From positions 1 through 64,000 of the forward strand of contig NZ_JYLN01000003.1 of the NCBI RefSeq assembly GCF_001439735.1: DNA of 64,000 nt, written 5' to 3'. The notes below the pieces were generated by a model. The model made no database searches. It was not told where the DNA came from and saw only the letters and a list, made by a program, of their open reading frames with translations. The stretch is from Pseudomonas paralactis. Its GTDB lineage: Bacteria > Pseudomonadota > Gammaproteobacteria > Pseudomonadales > Pseudomonadaceae. Positions 35,244 to 43,795 of this stretch are shown here, in pieces; within the stretch, counting starts at the first letter, position 1; every line of letters begins with the position of its first letter. The translations under genes and the position numbers were made by a program.

Positions 35244-35879
35244 TTACTTGGCTGCGCGCTCTTTGGCGATCAATTGGTCGGCAACATTGAGGACCGCTTC
35301 AGGACCACCGGCAGTGCCCAGGTCGAAACGGTATTTGCCGTTGACGATCAGGGTTGGAACGCCTTGCACACCGTACTTCTGCGCGAGTTCCTTGGCTTGC
35401 TTGATCTGGCCCTGGATGGCGAAGGAGTTGAACGTGGCCAGGAACTTGTCCTTGTCCACACCCTGGGTGGCGACGAAGTCAGCCATTTCGTCTGGCTTGG
35501 TCAGGCGCTTGCCTTGTTTCTGGATGGCTTCGAAGACGGCGTTGTGAACCTTATGTTCCACACCCATGGCTTCAAGGGTCAGGAACAGTTGGCCGTGGGC
35601 ATCCCATGGGCCGCCGAACATGGCGGGAAGGCGACGGAAGTTAACGTCCTTGGGCAGCTTTTCGGCCCATGGGTTGATGGTCGGCTCAAAAGCGTAGCAA
35701 TGCGGGCAGCCGTACCAGAACAGCTCCACCACTTCGATCTTGCCGGGTACCGAAACCGGTACAGGGTTAGCCAATTCAACGTAGGTTTTACCGGCTTCAA
35801 GCGGCACGTCGGCAGCTTGTGCGGTCATGCCGAAGAGGCTGGCAGTGACGAGAGCGGCGCTGAGGATCAGATTACGCAT
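35244..35879 (-). CDS. dsbA: thiol:disulfide interchange protein DsbA
   Basis: A 211-residue periplasmic oxidoreductase with a signal peptide (residues 1-22, TAQA). The thioredoxin-fold active site is CPHC (58-61) in FWYGCPHCYAFEP, and the cis-proline is in GVQGVPTLIVNG. It introduces disulfides into exported proteins and is re-oxidised by DsbB (not in this window). Downstream of the cytochrome c4 gene, with a terminator between them. Confidence 0.96.
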   Translation of the reverse strand: MRNLILSAALVTASLFGMTAQAADVPLEAGKTYVELANPVPVSVPGKIEVVELFWYGCPHCYAFEPTINPWAEKLPKDVNFRRLPAMFGGPWDAHGQLFLTLEAMGVEHKVHNAVFEAIQKQGKRLTKPDEMADFVATQGVDKDKFLATFNSFAIQGQIKQAKELAQKYGVQGVPTLIVNGKYRFDLGTAGGPEAVLNVADQLIAKERAAK

Positions 35880-35973
35880 GCTTTACTCCTGGACAAATAA
35901 AGTCGCCTCACGCGACCTTTGTTGTGACAGGTCTACGCGGGCATGAGTTCGTTAGTGTAACGGCAGCGGCCAC

Positions 35974-36002
35974 AAAAAAGGGCGGCCTGAGCCACCCTTT
36001 TT
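35974..36002 (-). terminator. terminator of the cytochrome c4 gene
   Basis: The minus strand reads AAAAAGGGTGG, a CTCAGG loop, then CCGCCCTTTTTT: an 11-bp stem with one G-T pair and a T-run. The plus strand is also T-ended. Confidence 0.85.
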
Positions 36003-36046
36003 ATGCTTGCATCGCGGGATTAATCGAGCGTTAACGTCGAGCCCCG

Positions 36047-36673
36047 TCAGTGCAGGCCCTGGATATAACTGGAGAGGGCTGCAATGTCTTCATCGCTCAG
36101 CTTGCGAGCAATGGTGCGCATGGTCATTGCGTCACCATCATTGGCCCGGCCGGCTTCTTCTTTACGGAAGTCAGTCAATTGCTTGGCGATATAGGTGGCG
36201 TGCTGTCCGCTCAGGTGCGGGAAGCCCGCGGCGGCGTTGCCTGCGCCATTTGGCGAGTGGCAACCGGTGCAAGCAGGCAAGCCTTTTTCCAGGTCACCGC
36301 CACGGAACAGCTTCTCTCCGCGGGCTACCAATTTAGGATCAGCAGCTCCCACACTGCCTTTCTGGCTGGCAAAATACGCTGCGAGGTCCGCCAGGTCCTG
36401 ATCGTTGAGATTGGTCAGCAGGCCGGTCATTTCCAGCACCGTGCGCTTGCCGTCCTTGATGTCGTGCATCTGCTTGGTCAGGTAACGTTCACCCTGGCCG
36501 GCCAGTTTGGGGAAGTTCGGCGCCGGGCTGTTGCCATCCGGCCCGTGGCAGGCACCACACACGGCGGCTTTCGCTTGACCGGCAGTGGCATCACCTTTGA
36601 CGGGGCCCTCTGCAGCGACGCCAGCGCCTGTGATGCCCAAGGTCAACAGCAGACTCACGATCAGTTTGTTCAT
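36047..36673 (-). CDS. cc4: cytochrome c4 (diheme)
   Basis: A 208-residue periplasmic diheme cytochrome. It has a signal peptide (residues 1-21) and two c-type heme sites, CGACH (39-43) and CTGCH (135-139), each within a small cytochrome c fold; methionines in the MTGLL and MTMRT regions could be axial ligands. Cytochrome c4 passes electrons from the bc1 complex to terminal oxidases. It is 33 bp downstream of the c5-like gene. Confidence 0.94.
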   Translation of the reverse strand: MNKLIVSLLLTLGITGAGVAAEGPVKGDATAGQAKAAVCGACHGPDGNSPAPNFPKLAGQGERYLTKQMHDIKDGKRTVLEMTGLLTNLNDQDLADLAAYFASQKGSVGAADPKLVARGEKLFRGGDLEKGLPACTGCHSPNGAGNAAAGFPHLSGQHATYIAKQLTDFRKEEAGRANDGDAMTMRTIARKLSDEDIAALSSYIQGLH

Positions 36674-36706
36674 CAGCTAATCCAACTACGGCTAAGGGTT
36701 TAAGAG

Positions 36707-36928
36707 TTATCTACCGGGTTTACTCACCGCCAACTCAATGACGGCCTGGTAATCCTCAGTACTGCAGTCCATGCACAAACCACGCGGCGGCATTGCCTTG
36801 AAACCCTGGGTCACGCGCTGCATCAGCGTGACCACACAAACTCGGTTGTACAGCGCTTGTGGATCCTGTGTAGCCTGAGCGCCGTAAAGCGGGTTCAGGA
36901 CACCAAAAGCGGCAACCATTGAGGCCAT
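36707..36928 (-). pseudogene. c5-like cytochrome lacking its heme-binding motif (in-frame deletion)
   Basis: A 73-residue ORF with a normal AAAGG ribosome site. The N-terminus ending ATQDPQALYNRVC and the C-terminus TQGFKAMPPRGLCMDCSTEDYQAVIE match the start and end of small cytochrome c5 proteins, including the axial-Met AMPP motif (M46) and the structural C52-x-x-C55. The middle is missing: C31 is followed directly by VVTLMQRV, so there is no CxxCH. I infer an in-frame deletion of about 30 residues. It cannot bind heme covalently in the usual way. It could be a remnant, or a very small protein that lost the electron-transfer role. Confidence 0.7.
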
Positions 36929-37120
36929 ACATCGACCTTTTCAGGGTTTGAGAGCGTTTTGCGTTCTAATGCGCAATAAAGGTCTTTCGCTCCCGTGAGC
37001 TTCATCCTTCGCTGGGACAAAGCACACACAAAATCTGCGGCATTATATACTGGCGCTACTGAAACGGAAACGACACCGCTTGCCGCACCCTTTTTCGGCA
37101 CCGCCCACATCGGAAATCTC

Positions 37121-37762
37121 ATGCAACTCAAGAATCCCATCCTCGGCCTGTGCCAACAGTCCACGTTCATGCTCAGCGCCGCCAAAGTGGACCAATGCCC
37201 CGATGACGAGGGCTTTGAAGTCGCCTTTGCCGGCCGTTCCAACGCTGGCAAATCCAGCGCACTGAACACCCTGACCCACGCCAGCCTGGCGCGCACCTCG
37301 AAAACCCCGGGTCGCACGCAACTGCTCAATTTCTTCAAGCTAGACGATGATCGGCGTCTGGTCGACCTGCCGGGCTACGGTTATGCAAAAGTACCTATCC
37401 CGCTGAAGCTGCACTGGCAGCGTCACCTGGAGGCTTACCTGGGTGGCCGCGAGAGTTTGAAGGGTCTGATTCTGATGATGGACATCCGCCATCCAATGAC
37501 TGACTTCGACCTGCTGATGCTCGATTGGGCGGTCGCCAGCGGCATGCCGATGCATATCCTGCTCACCAAAGCCGACAAGCTCACCTACGGCGCAGCCAAG
37601 AACACCCTGCTCAAAGTGCAGTCCGAGATCCGTAAGGGCTGGGGCGATACCATCACTATCCAACTGTTCTCGGCGCCAAAGCGCATGGGCCTGGAAGAGG
37701 CTTACACCGTGCTGGCCGGCTGGATGGAATTGGCGGACAAAGGCGCGCAAGTCACCGAGTAA
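37121..37762 (+). CDS. engB: ribosome biogenesis GTPase YsxC/EngB
   Basis: A 213-residue GTPase. G1 is GRSNAGKSS (38-46), G3 is [11 protein letters not shown]4 is TKAD and the G5 region is SAPKRMG. The TrmE-Era-like EngB family assists large-subunit assembly and is usually essential. I take the ATG at 37121, since upstream in-frame starts would add 42 residues unlike the family. Divergent from the cytochrome genes. The ErsA terminator lies just past its stop, on the opposite strand. Confidence 0.94.
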   Translation: MQLKNPILGLCQQSTFMLSAAKVDQCPDDEGFEVAFAGRSNAGKSSALNTLTHASLARTSKTPGRTQLLNFFKLDDDRRLVDLPGYGYAKVPIPLKLHWQRHLEAYLGGRESLKGLILMMDIRHPMTDFDLLMLDWAVASGMPMHILLTKADKLTYGAAKNTLLKVQSEIRKGWGDTITIQLFSAPKRMGLEEAYTVLAGWMELADKGAQVTE

Positions 37763-37775
37763 CTTTTCTGCGGGC

Positions 37776-37905
37776 AAAAAAAACCCCGGACTTCGTATGG
37801 GGAGGGAAGTTCGGGGTCCAAGTTCCGGACCGCTAGGGCGGGGTCCAGATATCTGCCAACACTTAACACAACATAGGAGCATTGAAGGGCTTCACCACCC
37901 ATTCA
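37776..37905 (-). ncRNA. ersA: ErsA small RNA (Spot 42-position sRNA)
   Basis: On the minus strand between polA and engB lies a sigma22/AlgU promoter, GAACTT (37938-37933), a 17-bp spacer, then TCAGA (37915-37911). About 130 bp later there is a strong terminator: ACCCCGAACTTC (37817-37806) pairs with GAAGTCCGGGGT (37794-37783), followed by eight Ts. Position, AlgU promoter and length of about 130 nt match P. aeruginosa ErsA, an Hfq-dependent regulator of algC, amrZ and porin genes. The start at about 37905 is estimated from the -10. It would link envelope stress to the algB-kinB functions nearby. Confidence 0.82.
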
Positions 37906-37910
37906 GTAAC

Positions 37911-37938
37911 TCTGAGTAGCAGTTCACAGGTTAAGTTC
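37911..37938 (-). promoter_or_regulatory. AlgU (sigma22) promoter of ersA
   Basis: -35 GAACTT and -10 TCAGA with a 17-bp spacer on the minus strand, matching the ECF sigma22/sigmaE consensus GAACTT-N16/17-TCtgA. Confidence 0.8.
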
Positions 37939-37993
37939 CGGCAGCTCCAAAAAACTATTGGAAATAACCCTCGACGATTTGTGCTCTAAAGCA

Positions 37994-38022
37994 CTGCGCC
38001 AGCACACGCGGTGTTGGCGCAG
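37994..38022 (-). terminator. hairpin after polA
   Basis: The minus strand reads CTGCGCCA-ACAC...GTGT-GC-TGGCGCAG, a two-part stem just past the polA stop. The following TGCTTT is a weak T-tract. Confidence 0.5.
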
Positions 38023-38030
38023 GTTTGGCA

Positions 38031-40826
38031 TCAGTGCGCTTCGTCCCAGTTATCGCCTACGCCCACATCCACTACCAGCGGTACGTCCAGCTGGGCCGCG
38101 GCGCTCATATGTTCGCGAATCTTCTCGCTGACTTGTGGGATCAGGTCCTCACGCACCTCCAGTACCAGTTCATCGTGCACTTGCAGGATCACTTTGGCAT
38201 CCAGGCCCGACTCGGTCAGCCAGTTATCCACCTGCACCATGGCCTTCTTGATGATGTCCGCCGCCGTGCCCTGCATGGGCGCGTTGATAGCCGTGCGTTC
38301 TGCAGCGGCGCGCTCCTGAGGCTTGTTGGAGTTGATATCCGGCAAGTACAGGCGTCGCCCGAAAAAGGTTTCTACATAGCCCTGGTCCGCTGCCTGGGCG
38401 CGAGTGCGCTCCATGTATTCGCGAACACCGGGATAGCGGGCGAAGTACACATCGATGTACGCCTTGGCGGTCTTGGTGTCGACACCGATGTCCTTGCCCA
38501 GCTTCTGGGCACCCATGCCGTAGATCAGGCCGAAGTTGATCGCCTTGGCGCTGCGGCGCTGGTTGGACGTGACCTCAGCCAGCTCAACCTTGAATACCTC
38601 GGCAGCCGTGGCGGTGTGCACGTCCAGATCGTTTCGGAAAGCGTTCATCAGTCCTTCGTCCCTGGACAGGTGCGCCATGATCCGCAGCTCGATCTGGGAA
38701 TAGTCCGCCGCCAGCAGTTTGTAGCCCTTGGGTGCGACAAACGCCTGGCGAATCCGCCGCCCTTCGGCGGTGCGCACCGGGATGTTCTGCAGGTTCGGGT
38801 CGCTGGAGGACAAGCGCCCGGTGGCCGCTACCGCCTGATGATAAGACGTATGAATGCGCCCGGTGCGTGGGTTGATCTGTTCCGGCAGGCGGTCGGTATA
38901 GGTACTTTTGAGCTTGCTCATGCTGCGGTACTGCATCAGCACCTTGGGCAACGGAAAATCATCTTCGGCCAATTTGGCCAGTACTTCTTCGGCAGTGGAC
39001 GCCTGCCCCTTGCCGGTTTTTTTCAACACCGGCATCCCCAGCTTCTCGTAGAGGATTGCACCAAGCTGCTTGGGTGAACCGAGGTTGAACTCTTCACCGG
39101 CAATCTCGAAGGCCTGGCGCTCCAGCTCGACCATCTTGTTACCCAACTCAATGCTCTGGATGCCCAGCAGCTCCTTGTCTACCAATGCGCCCTGGCGCTC
39201 GATACGTGCCAGAACCGGCACCAGCGGCATCTCGATATCGGTCAGCACACTGGCCAGGCTCGGGATCGCGGCCAGCTTCGCGTGCAGCGCCTGGTGCAGA
39301 CGCAAGGTCACATCGGCATCTTCGGCCGCATAAGGGCCTGCTTGCTCAAGGGCAATCTGGTCGAATGTCAGCTGCTTGGCGCCTTTGCCGGCAATGTCCT
39401 GGAAACTGACCGTGTCGTGGTCCAGGTACTTCTTCGCCAGGCTGTCCATGTCATGGCGGGTCGCCGTGGAGTTCAGCACGTAGGATTCGAGCATAGTGTC
39501 GAAGGCGATGCCCCGCACAGTGATGCCCTGCGCAGGGTCGCCACCGATGGCGCAGTTGGCGAGGATGTTCATATCGAACTTGGCGTGCTGGCCAACCTTG
39601 AGTTTGGTCGGGTCTTCCAGCAGCGGTTTCAAGGCCAGCAGCACGGTGTCACGGTCCAATTGATCCGGCGCGCCGATATAGGAGTGGGTCAGCGGGATGT
39701 AGGCGGCCTCATGGGGCTGCACAGCGAACGAGACCCCGACCAGTTGCGCCTGCTGGGCGTCGATGCCGGTGGTTTCGGTGTCGAAGGCAAACAACGGCGC
39801 ATCGTGGAGTTTCTTCAGCCACACGTCGAACGTGGCCTGGTCCAGGATAGTGGTGTAAACCGCCTCTACCGGCACCGATATAACGGCCTCAACCGGCGTG
39901 TCGGCGGCAGGCGCAACCTCGCTCGCCGACTTGAGCTCCACACGCTTGGCATCGCGCTGGATTTCGTCGTACCAGCTCTTGAACTCAAGCAGCGTGTACA
40001 GCTCCAGCAGCTTTTCGCGGTCCGGCTCGATCAGGTGCAGGTCATCCAGGCCCACGTCCAGCGGCACATCGATCTTGATCGTCGCCAACTGATAGGACAG
40101 GAATGCCATTTCCTTGTGTTCTTCCAGCTTGGCCGGCAGGGTTTTGGCTCCGCGGATAGGCAGGGTTGGCACAATATCGAGCTGCTCATAAAGCTCTTTG
40201 AGACCGCCATTGACCCCCACCAACAAGCCCGAAGCGGTCTTAGGGCCAATGCCCGGAACGCCTGGGATGTTGTCGGACGAATCGCCCATCAACGCCAGGT
40301 AGTCGATGATCTGCTCGGGAGCGACGCCGAATTTCTCTTTTACGCCCTCAACGTCCATCGAGCTACCGGTCATGGTGTTGACCAGGGTAATGTGCCCGTC
40401 CACCAGCTGCGCCATGTCTTTATCACCGGTCGAAATCACCACCGGGCGGCTGGCGGCCGCGCTGCTGCGGGCCAGGGTGCCGATCACGTCGTCAGCCTCA
40501 ACGCCTTCGACGCACAACAACGGGAAGCCCAGGGCGATTACGCTTTGATGCAGCGGCTCGATCTGCAGGCGCATGTCATCGGGCATGCTCGGGCGATTGG
40601 CCTTGTATTCGGCGTACATCTCATCGCGAAAGGTCCCACCCTTGGCGTCGAACACCACCGCGAACGGGCTGTCCGGGTACTGCTTGCGCAGGCTTTTGAG
40701 CATGTTCAACACGCCCTTGACCGCACCGGTTGGCAGGCCTTTGGAGGTGGTCAGCGGTGGCAACGCGTGGAAGGCGCGGTACAGATAAGAAGAACCGTCC
40801 ACCAGGACGAGGGGCGCTTGGCTCAT
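38031..40826 (-). CDS. polA: DNA polymerase I
   Basis: A 931-residue polymerase with all three domains. The 5'-3' exonuclease (1-290) has DGSSYLYRAFHALPPL, GVEADDVIGTLA and GDSSDNIPGVPGIGPKTA. The 3'-5' proofreading exonuclease (about 320-530) keeps the DTETTG acidic motif, so proofreading is intact. The polymerase (530-931) has DYSQIELRIMAHLS, RRSAKAINFGLIYGMG and QVHDELVLEV. The ATG at 40826 (MSQAPLVLV) is preferred over the TTG at 40838, which touches the AAAAGG ribosome site. It fills gaps in repair and replaces RNA primers. Confidence 0.97.
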   Translation of the reverse strand: MSQAPLVLVDGSSYLYRAFHALPPLTTSKGLPTGAVKGVLNMLKSLRKQYPDSPFAVVFDAKGGTFRDEMYAEYKANRPSMPDDMRLQIEPLHQSVIALGFPLLCVEGVEADDVIGTLARSSAAASRPVVISTGDKDMAQLVDGHITLVNTMTGSSMDVEGVKEKFGVAPEQIIDYLALMGDSSDNIPGVPGIGPKTASGLLVGVNGGLKELYEQLDIVPTLPIRGAKTLPAKLEEHKEMAFLSYQLATIKIDVPLDVGLDDLHLIEPDREKLLELYTLLEFKSWYDEIQRDAKRVELKSASEVAPAADTPVEAVISVPVEAVYTTILDQATFDVWLKKLHDAPLFAFDTETTGIDAQQAQLVGVSFAVQPHEAAYIPLTHSYIGAPDQLDRDTVLLALKPLLEDPTKLKVGQHAKFDMNILANCAIGGDPAQGITVRGIAFDTMLESYVLNSTATRHDMDSLAKKYLDHDTVSFQDIAGKGAKQLTFDQIALEQAGPYAAEDADVTLRLHQALHAKLAAIPSLASVLTDIEMPLVPVLARIERQGALVDKELLGIQSIELGNKMVELERQAFEIAGEEFNLGSPKQLGAILYEKLGMPVLKKTGKGQASTAEEVLAKLAEDDFPLPKVLMQYRSMSKLKSTYTDRLPEQINPRTGRIHTSYHQAVAATGRLSSSDPNLQNIPVRTAEGRRIRQAFVAPKGYKLLAADYSQIELRIMAHLSRDEGLMNAFRNDLDVHTATAAEVFKVELAEVTSNQRRSAKAINFGLIYGMGAQKLGKDIGVDTKTAKAYIDVYFARYPGVREYMERTRAQAADQGYVETFFGRRLYLPDINSNKPQERAAAERTAINAPMQGTAADIIKKAMVQVDNWLTESGLDAKVILQVHDELVLEVREDLIPQVSEKIREHMSAAAQLDVPLVVDVGVGDNWDEAH

Positions 40827-40900
40827 GAGCAGGATCAACCTTTTCGGCGGGTCAGGCGCTAGAATAGCCGGACCAATGAAAACAAAGGGACAAGGTTATC

Positions 40901-41191
40901 ATGCGTACATTCAATCGCCTGCTGTTGACCGGCTTGTTTGCACTCGCTCCGATGGCTGCCATGGCGGCAGACGATGCCCCTTCGGCAGACCCGGAAGTTA
41001 CCATTCGCACGGAAGGCGACAAGACTATCCAGGAGTACCGCCAGAACGGCTTCCTGTACGCCATCAAGGTCACCCCGAAGGGTGCTCCAGCGTATTTCCT
41101 GGTGCGTGCGGACGGAACCGACGCGAACTTCATCCGCTCTGACCAGCCGGATATGCTGATCCCGTCATGGAAGATCTTCGAATGGAAATGA
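40901..41191 (+). CDS. DUF2782 exported protein
   Basis: A 96-residue protein with a signal peptide (residues 1-22, AAMAA). It has the DUF2782 core: VTIRTEGDKTIQEYRQNGFLYAIKVTPKGAPAYFL and DQPDMLIPSWKIFEW. It is always small and exported in gammaproteobacteria, often beside polA or thrB as here. Function unknown. Divergent from polA with 74 bp between, and 55 bp ahead of thrB, so probably cotranscribed with thrB. Confidence 0.88.
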   Translation: MRTFNRLLLTGLFALAPMAAMAADDAPSADPEVTIRTEGDKTIQEYRQNGFLYAIKVTPKGAPAYFLVRADGTDANFIRSDQPDMLIPSWKIFEWK

Positions 41192-41246
41192 TTTCTTAAT
41201 TTTAACCGGTGCTGCTACGGCAGCGCCCGTAACGGCAGTTTTAACC

Positions 41247-42200
41247 ATGTCTGTGTTCACCCCCCTGGCTCGGCCCGAGCTGGAAACCTTTCTCGCCCCT
41301 TACGGGCTCGGCCGCCTGCTTGATTTCCAGGGGATTGCCGCCGGCAGCGAAAACACCAATTTCTTTATCAGCCTGGAGCAGGGCGAGTTTGTGCTGACCC
41401 TGGTTGAGCGCGGCCCAGTGGCAGAAATGCCATTCTTCATCGAACTGCTCGACGTGCTTCACGCTGCCGACCTGCCCGTGCCGTACGCCCTGCGTACCAC
41501 CGACGGCGTCGCCTTGCGCGAACTCAAGGGCAAACCGGCCTTGCTGCAACCGCGCCTGGCTGGCAAGCACATCAAGGACGCCAACGCCCAACACTGCGCC
41601 CAGGTCGGCGACCTGCTCGGTCACCTGCACTTGGCGACTCAGGGTGAAAAAGTGCTGGAGCGCAAGACCGACCGCGGGCTGAACTGGATGCTCAATGAAG
41701 GCGCGCAGCTGATTTCGCACCTCAACGACGCACAGCAGCGCCTGCTGCAAGACGCGCTAAGCGAGATCGAAACCCATAAAGCTGACATCCTCGGCCTGCC
41801 ACGGGCCAACGTTCACGCCGACCTGTTTCGCGACAACGCGATGTTTGAAGGCACGCACCTGACGGGCTTGATCGACTTCTACAACGCCTGCTCGGGGCCG
41901 ATGCTCTACGACGTGGCGATTGCCTTGAATGACTGGTGCTCGGATGCCGATGGTGTAATTGACGGGCAACGCGCCCGGGCGCTTTTGGGTGCTTATGCAG
42001 GGCTGCGGCCATTTACCGCGAAGGAAGCCGAGCTATGGCCGACCATGCTGCGCGTGGCGTGCGTGCGGTTCTGGCTGTCGCGCTTGATCGCGGCGGAGTC
42101 GTTTGCCGGGCAGGATGTGTTGATTCATGACCCGGCGGAGTTCGAACACCGGCTGGTGCAACGTCAGCAGGTCACGGTCCACCTGCCGTTCGCGCTGTAA
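41247..42200 (+). CDS. thrB: homoserine kinase (type II)
   Basis: A 317-residue kinase of the aminoglycoside-phosphotransferase/choline-kinase fold, the homoserine kinase type used by Pseudomonas instead of the GHMP-type E. coli ThrB. The catalytic loop is NVHADLFRDN and the metal-binding motif is GLIDFYNA. It phosphorylates L-homoserine to O-phosphohomoserine for threonine synthesis. A REPIN separates it from converging znuA. In PAO1 nrdJ genes follow here; they are absent. Confidence 0.93.
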   Translation: MSVFTPLARPELETFLAPYGLGRLLDFQGIAAGSENTNFFISLEQGEFVLTLVERGPVAEMPFFIELLDVLHAADLPVPYALRTTDGVALRELKGKPALLQPRLAGKHIKDANAQHCAQVGDLLGHLHLATQGEKVLERKTDRGLNWMLNEGAQLISHLNDAQQRLLQDALSEIETHKADILGLPRANVHADLFRDNAMFEGTHLTGLIDFYNACSGPMLYDVAIALNDWCSDADGVIDGQRARALLGAYAGLRPFTAKEAELWPTMLRVACVRFWLSRLIAAESFAGQDVLIHDPAEFEHRLVQRQQVTVHLPFAL

Positions 42201-42208
42201 CCCGCCCC

Positions 42209-42308
42209 TGTAGGAGCGAGCTTGCTCGCGAAAAACCTGATAACGACGCGTTTATCCAGCAAGAACGCGTCACCGTTGACGTTCTTCGCGAGCAAGCTCG
42301 CTCCTACA
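42209..42308. repeat. REPIN, GTAGGAGCGAGC class
   Basis: Inverted copies of TGTAGGAGCGAGCTTGCTCG about 100 bp end to end, with near-identical ends to those at 31339 and 51127. It lies between converging thrB and znuA. Confidence 0.88.
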
Positions 42309-42324
42309 GCGAGGCAGTGCAGCG

Positions 42325-43245
42325 CTATAGAGACTCCAGGCATCCGGCAAGGTCATTGCCGAGTTTTTCCAGTACCTGTTCATAGCCCTGCGCGGTCGCC
42401 GGGGTATAGCCACCCAACGCATCCAGCTCCGCCAGCTTCACCGGCAACCCAGCAACCAATGTCTCGGCCAAGCGCGGGCGCAACGGCGGCTCGCTGAACA
42501 CGCACGTCTTGCCGACTTCCTGCAACCGCGCACGCATCGCCGCCACATGCTGGGCGCCTGGCTGCACCTCGGCGGCCACGCTGAACACGCCGGCGTGCTT
42601 GAGGCCGTAAGCCTCTTCGAAGTAATCGAAGGCTTCGTGGAACACGAAGTAAGGCTTGCCTTCGACACCCGCCAAACGCTTTTTCAAGCGTGCATCCAGC
42701 GCGTCCAGGCGCTCACCAAAAGCTTTGGCGTTGCTCTGATAACGCTCGGCGTTCACTGGATCAGCCGCACTGAGGTCCGCAGCCATGCGCGTGGCAATTA
42801 CCCGCGCATTGACTGTCGACAGCCACAAGTGTGCATCGACACTGCCAGGGCGATGATCGTGATCATGGTCGTCGGCTTCTTCAGCGTGAGAGTGGCTATC
42901 TTCGCCAAAAATGCGCAGCTTCATGCCCGGCAGGTCCTGCACGGCTACGGTCGTCGCCGTACGGCCTTTCAACACGCGCGGCAAAAAGGTCTCCATGTCG
43001 GGTCCGATCCAATACAGCAGGTCGACCGACTGCACGCGCCGTACGTCGGATGGGCGCAGCGCGAAGTTATGCGGTGAGGCACCCGGCGGCAGCAATACCT
43101 CCGGAACCGCCACACCGTCCTGCACCGCCGCGGCAATCAGCTGCAACGGCTTGATGCTGGTGAGCACCTTCACGTCGGCCTGAGCGGCACCCGCAGCGAA
43201 CAAGCTGGTGACAAAAACGACAAAAACGGGAAAAAGTCGGGACAC
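42325..43245 (-). CDS. znuA: zinc ABC transporter substrate-binding protein
   Basis: A 306-residue periplasmic cluster-9 binding protein. It has a signal peptide (ending about GAAQA), zinc-ligand histidines in PPGASPHNFALRPSD, SVDAHLWLS and FVFHEAFDYFEEAYG, and a His/Asp-rich loop (HSHAEEADDHDHDH) typical of zinc-specific ZnuA. The start is GTG: I prefer 43245 with GAGTGG 5 nt upstream; 43254 would add three residues. Divergent from zur across about 70 bp holding a Zur-box-like sequence, so it is expected to be induced by zinc shortage. Confidence 0.93.
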   Translation of the reverse strand: MSRLFPVFVVFVTSLFAAGAAQADVKVLTSIKPLQLIAAAVQDGVAVPEVLLPPGASPHNFALRPSDVRRVQSVDLLYWIGPDMETFLPRVLKGRTATTVAVQDLPGMKLRIFGEDSHSHAEEADDHDHDHRPGSVDAHLWLSTVNARVIATRMAADLSAADPVNAERYQSNAKAFGERLDALDARLKKRLAGVEGKPYFVFHEAFDYFEEAYGLKHAGVFSVAAEVQPGAQHVAAMRARLQEVGKTCVFSEPPLRPRLAETLVAGLPVKLAELDALGGYTPATAQGYEQVLEKLGNDLAGCLESL

Positions 43246-43272
43246 GATGACCACTCAATGGCGTAGGAACGG

Positions 43273-43285
43273 GTAACATAATAAC
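43273..43285. promoter_or_regulatory. probable Zur operator
   Basis: GTAACATAATAAC (reverse complement GTTATTATGTTAC) lies midway between the divergent znuA and zur starts. It resembles the gammaproteobacterial Zur box GTTATAnTATAAC with some mismatches. Confidence 0.6.
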
Positions 43286-43312
43286 GTCTCTATCAAATAT
43301 CTGTCGCCGCTC

Positions 43313-43795
43313 ATGCCTAAAACACCGCTTGCCAGCCGTCCCCACGACCACTCTCACTGCGTGCACACCGCATTGTCAGAGGCCGATACCCTGTGCGCAC
43401 AAAAGGGCTTGCGCCTGACCGCGTTGCGTCGCCGGGTGCTGGAGCTGGTGTGGCAGAGCCACAAGCCTTTGGGTGCGTACGACATTCTTGGCGTACTCAG
43501 CGAACAGGACGGCCGCCGCGCCGCGCCGCCTACCGTGTACCGCGCACTGGATTTCCTGCTGGAAAACGGCCTGGTCCATCGCATCGCATCGCTCAACGCC
43601 TTTGTCGGTTGCAACCACCCGGAGCACGCGCATCAGGGCCAGTTCCTGATCTGTCGCGAGTGCCACGCCGCCATTGAGCTTGAACAAAAAAGCATCAGCG
43701 ACGCCATTATCCAAAGCTCTGCCGACGTCGGCTTCAAGGTCGAGGGGCAAACGGTCGAAGTGGTCGGCCTGTGCGCGGGCTGCCAGGGGGCTTGA
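43313..43795 (+). CDS. zur: zinc uptake regulator Zur
   Basis: A 160-residue Fur-family repressor. It has an N-terminal winged helix (about 25-95, with [12 protein letters not shown] and [20 protein letters not shown]) and a C-terminal dimerisation domain. The structural zinc site consists of CRECH and CAGC; other ligands include the histidines of [12 protein letters not shown]. The position ahead of znuCB and opposite znuA identifies it as Zur rather than Fur. Its TGA overlaps the znuC ATG by one base. Confidence 0.94.
   Translation: MPKTPLASRPHDHSHCVHTALSEADTLCAQKGLRLTALRRRVLELVWQSHKPLGAYDILGVLSEQDGRRAAPPTVYRALDFLLENGLVHRIASLNAFVGCNHPEHAHQGQFLICRECHAAIELEQKSISDAIIQSSADVGFKVEGQTVEVVGLCAGCQGA

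Noticed and set aside
39282..40862. 526-codon plus-strand ORF opposite polA
   Set aside because: It is antisense to a fully conserved DNA polymerase I, lacks any domain and has Gln/Arg/His-rich composition typical of reverse-frame shadows.
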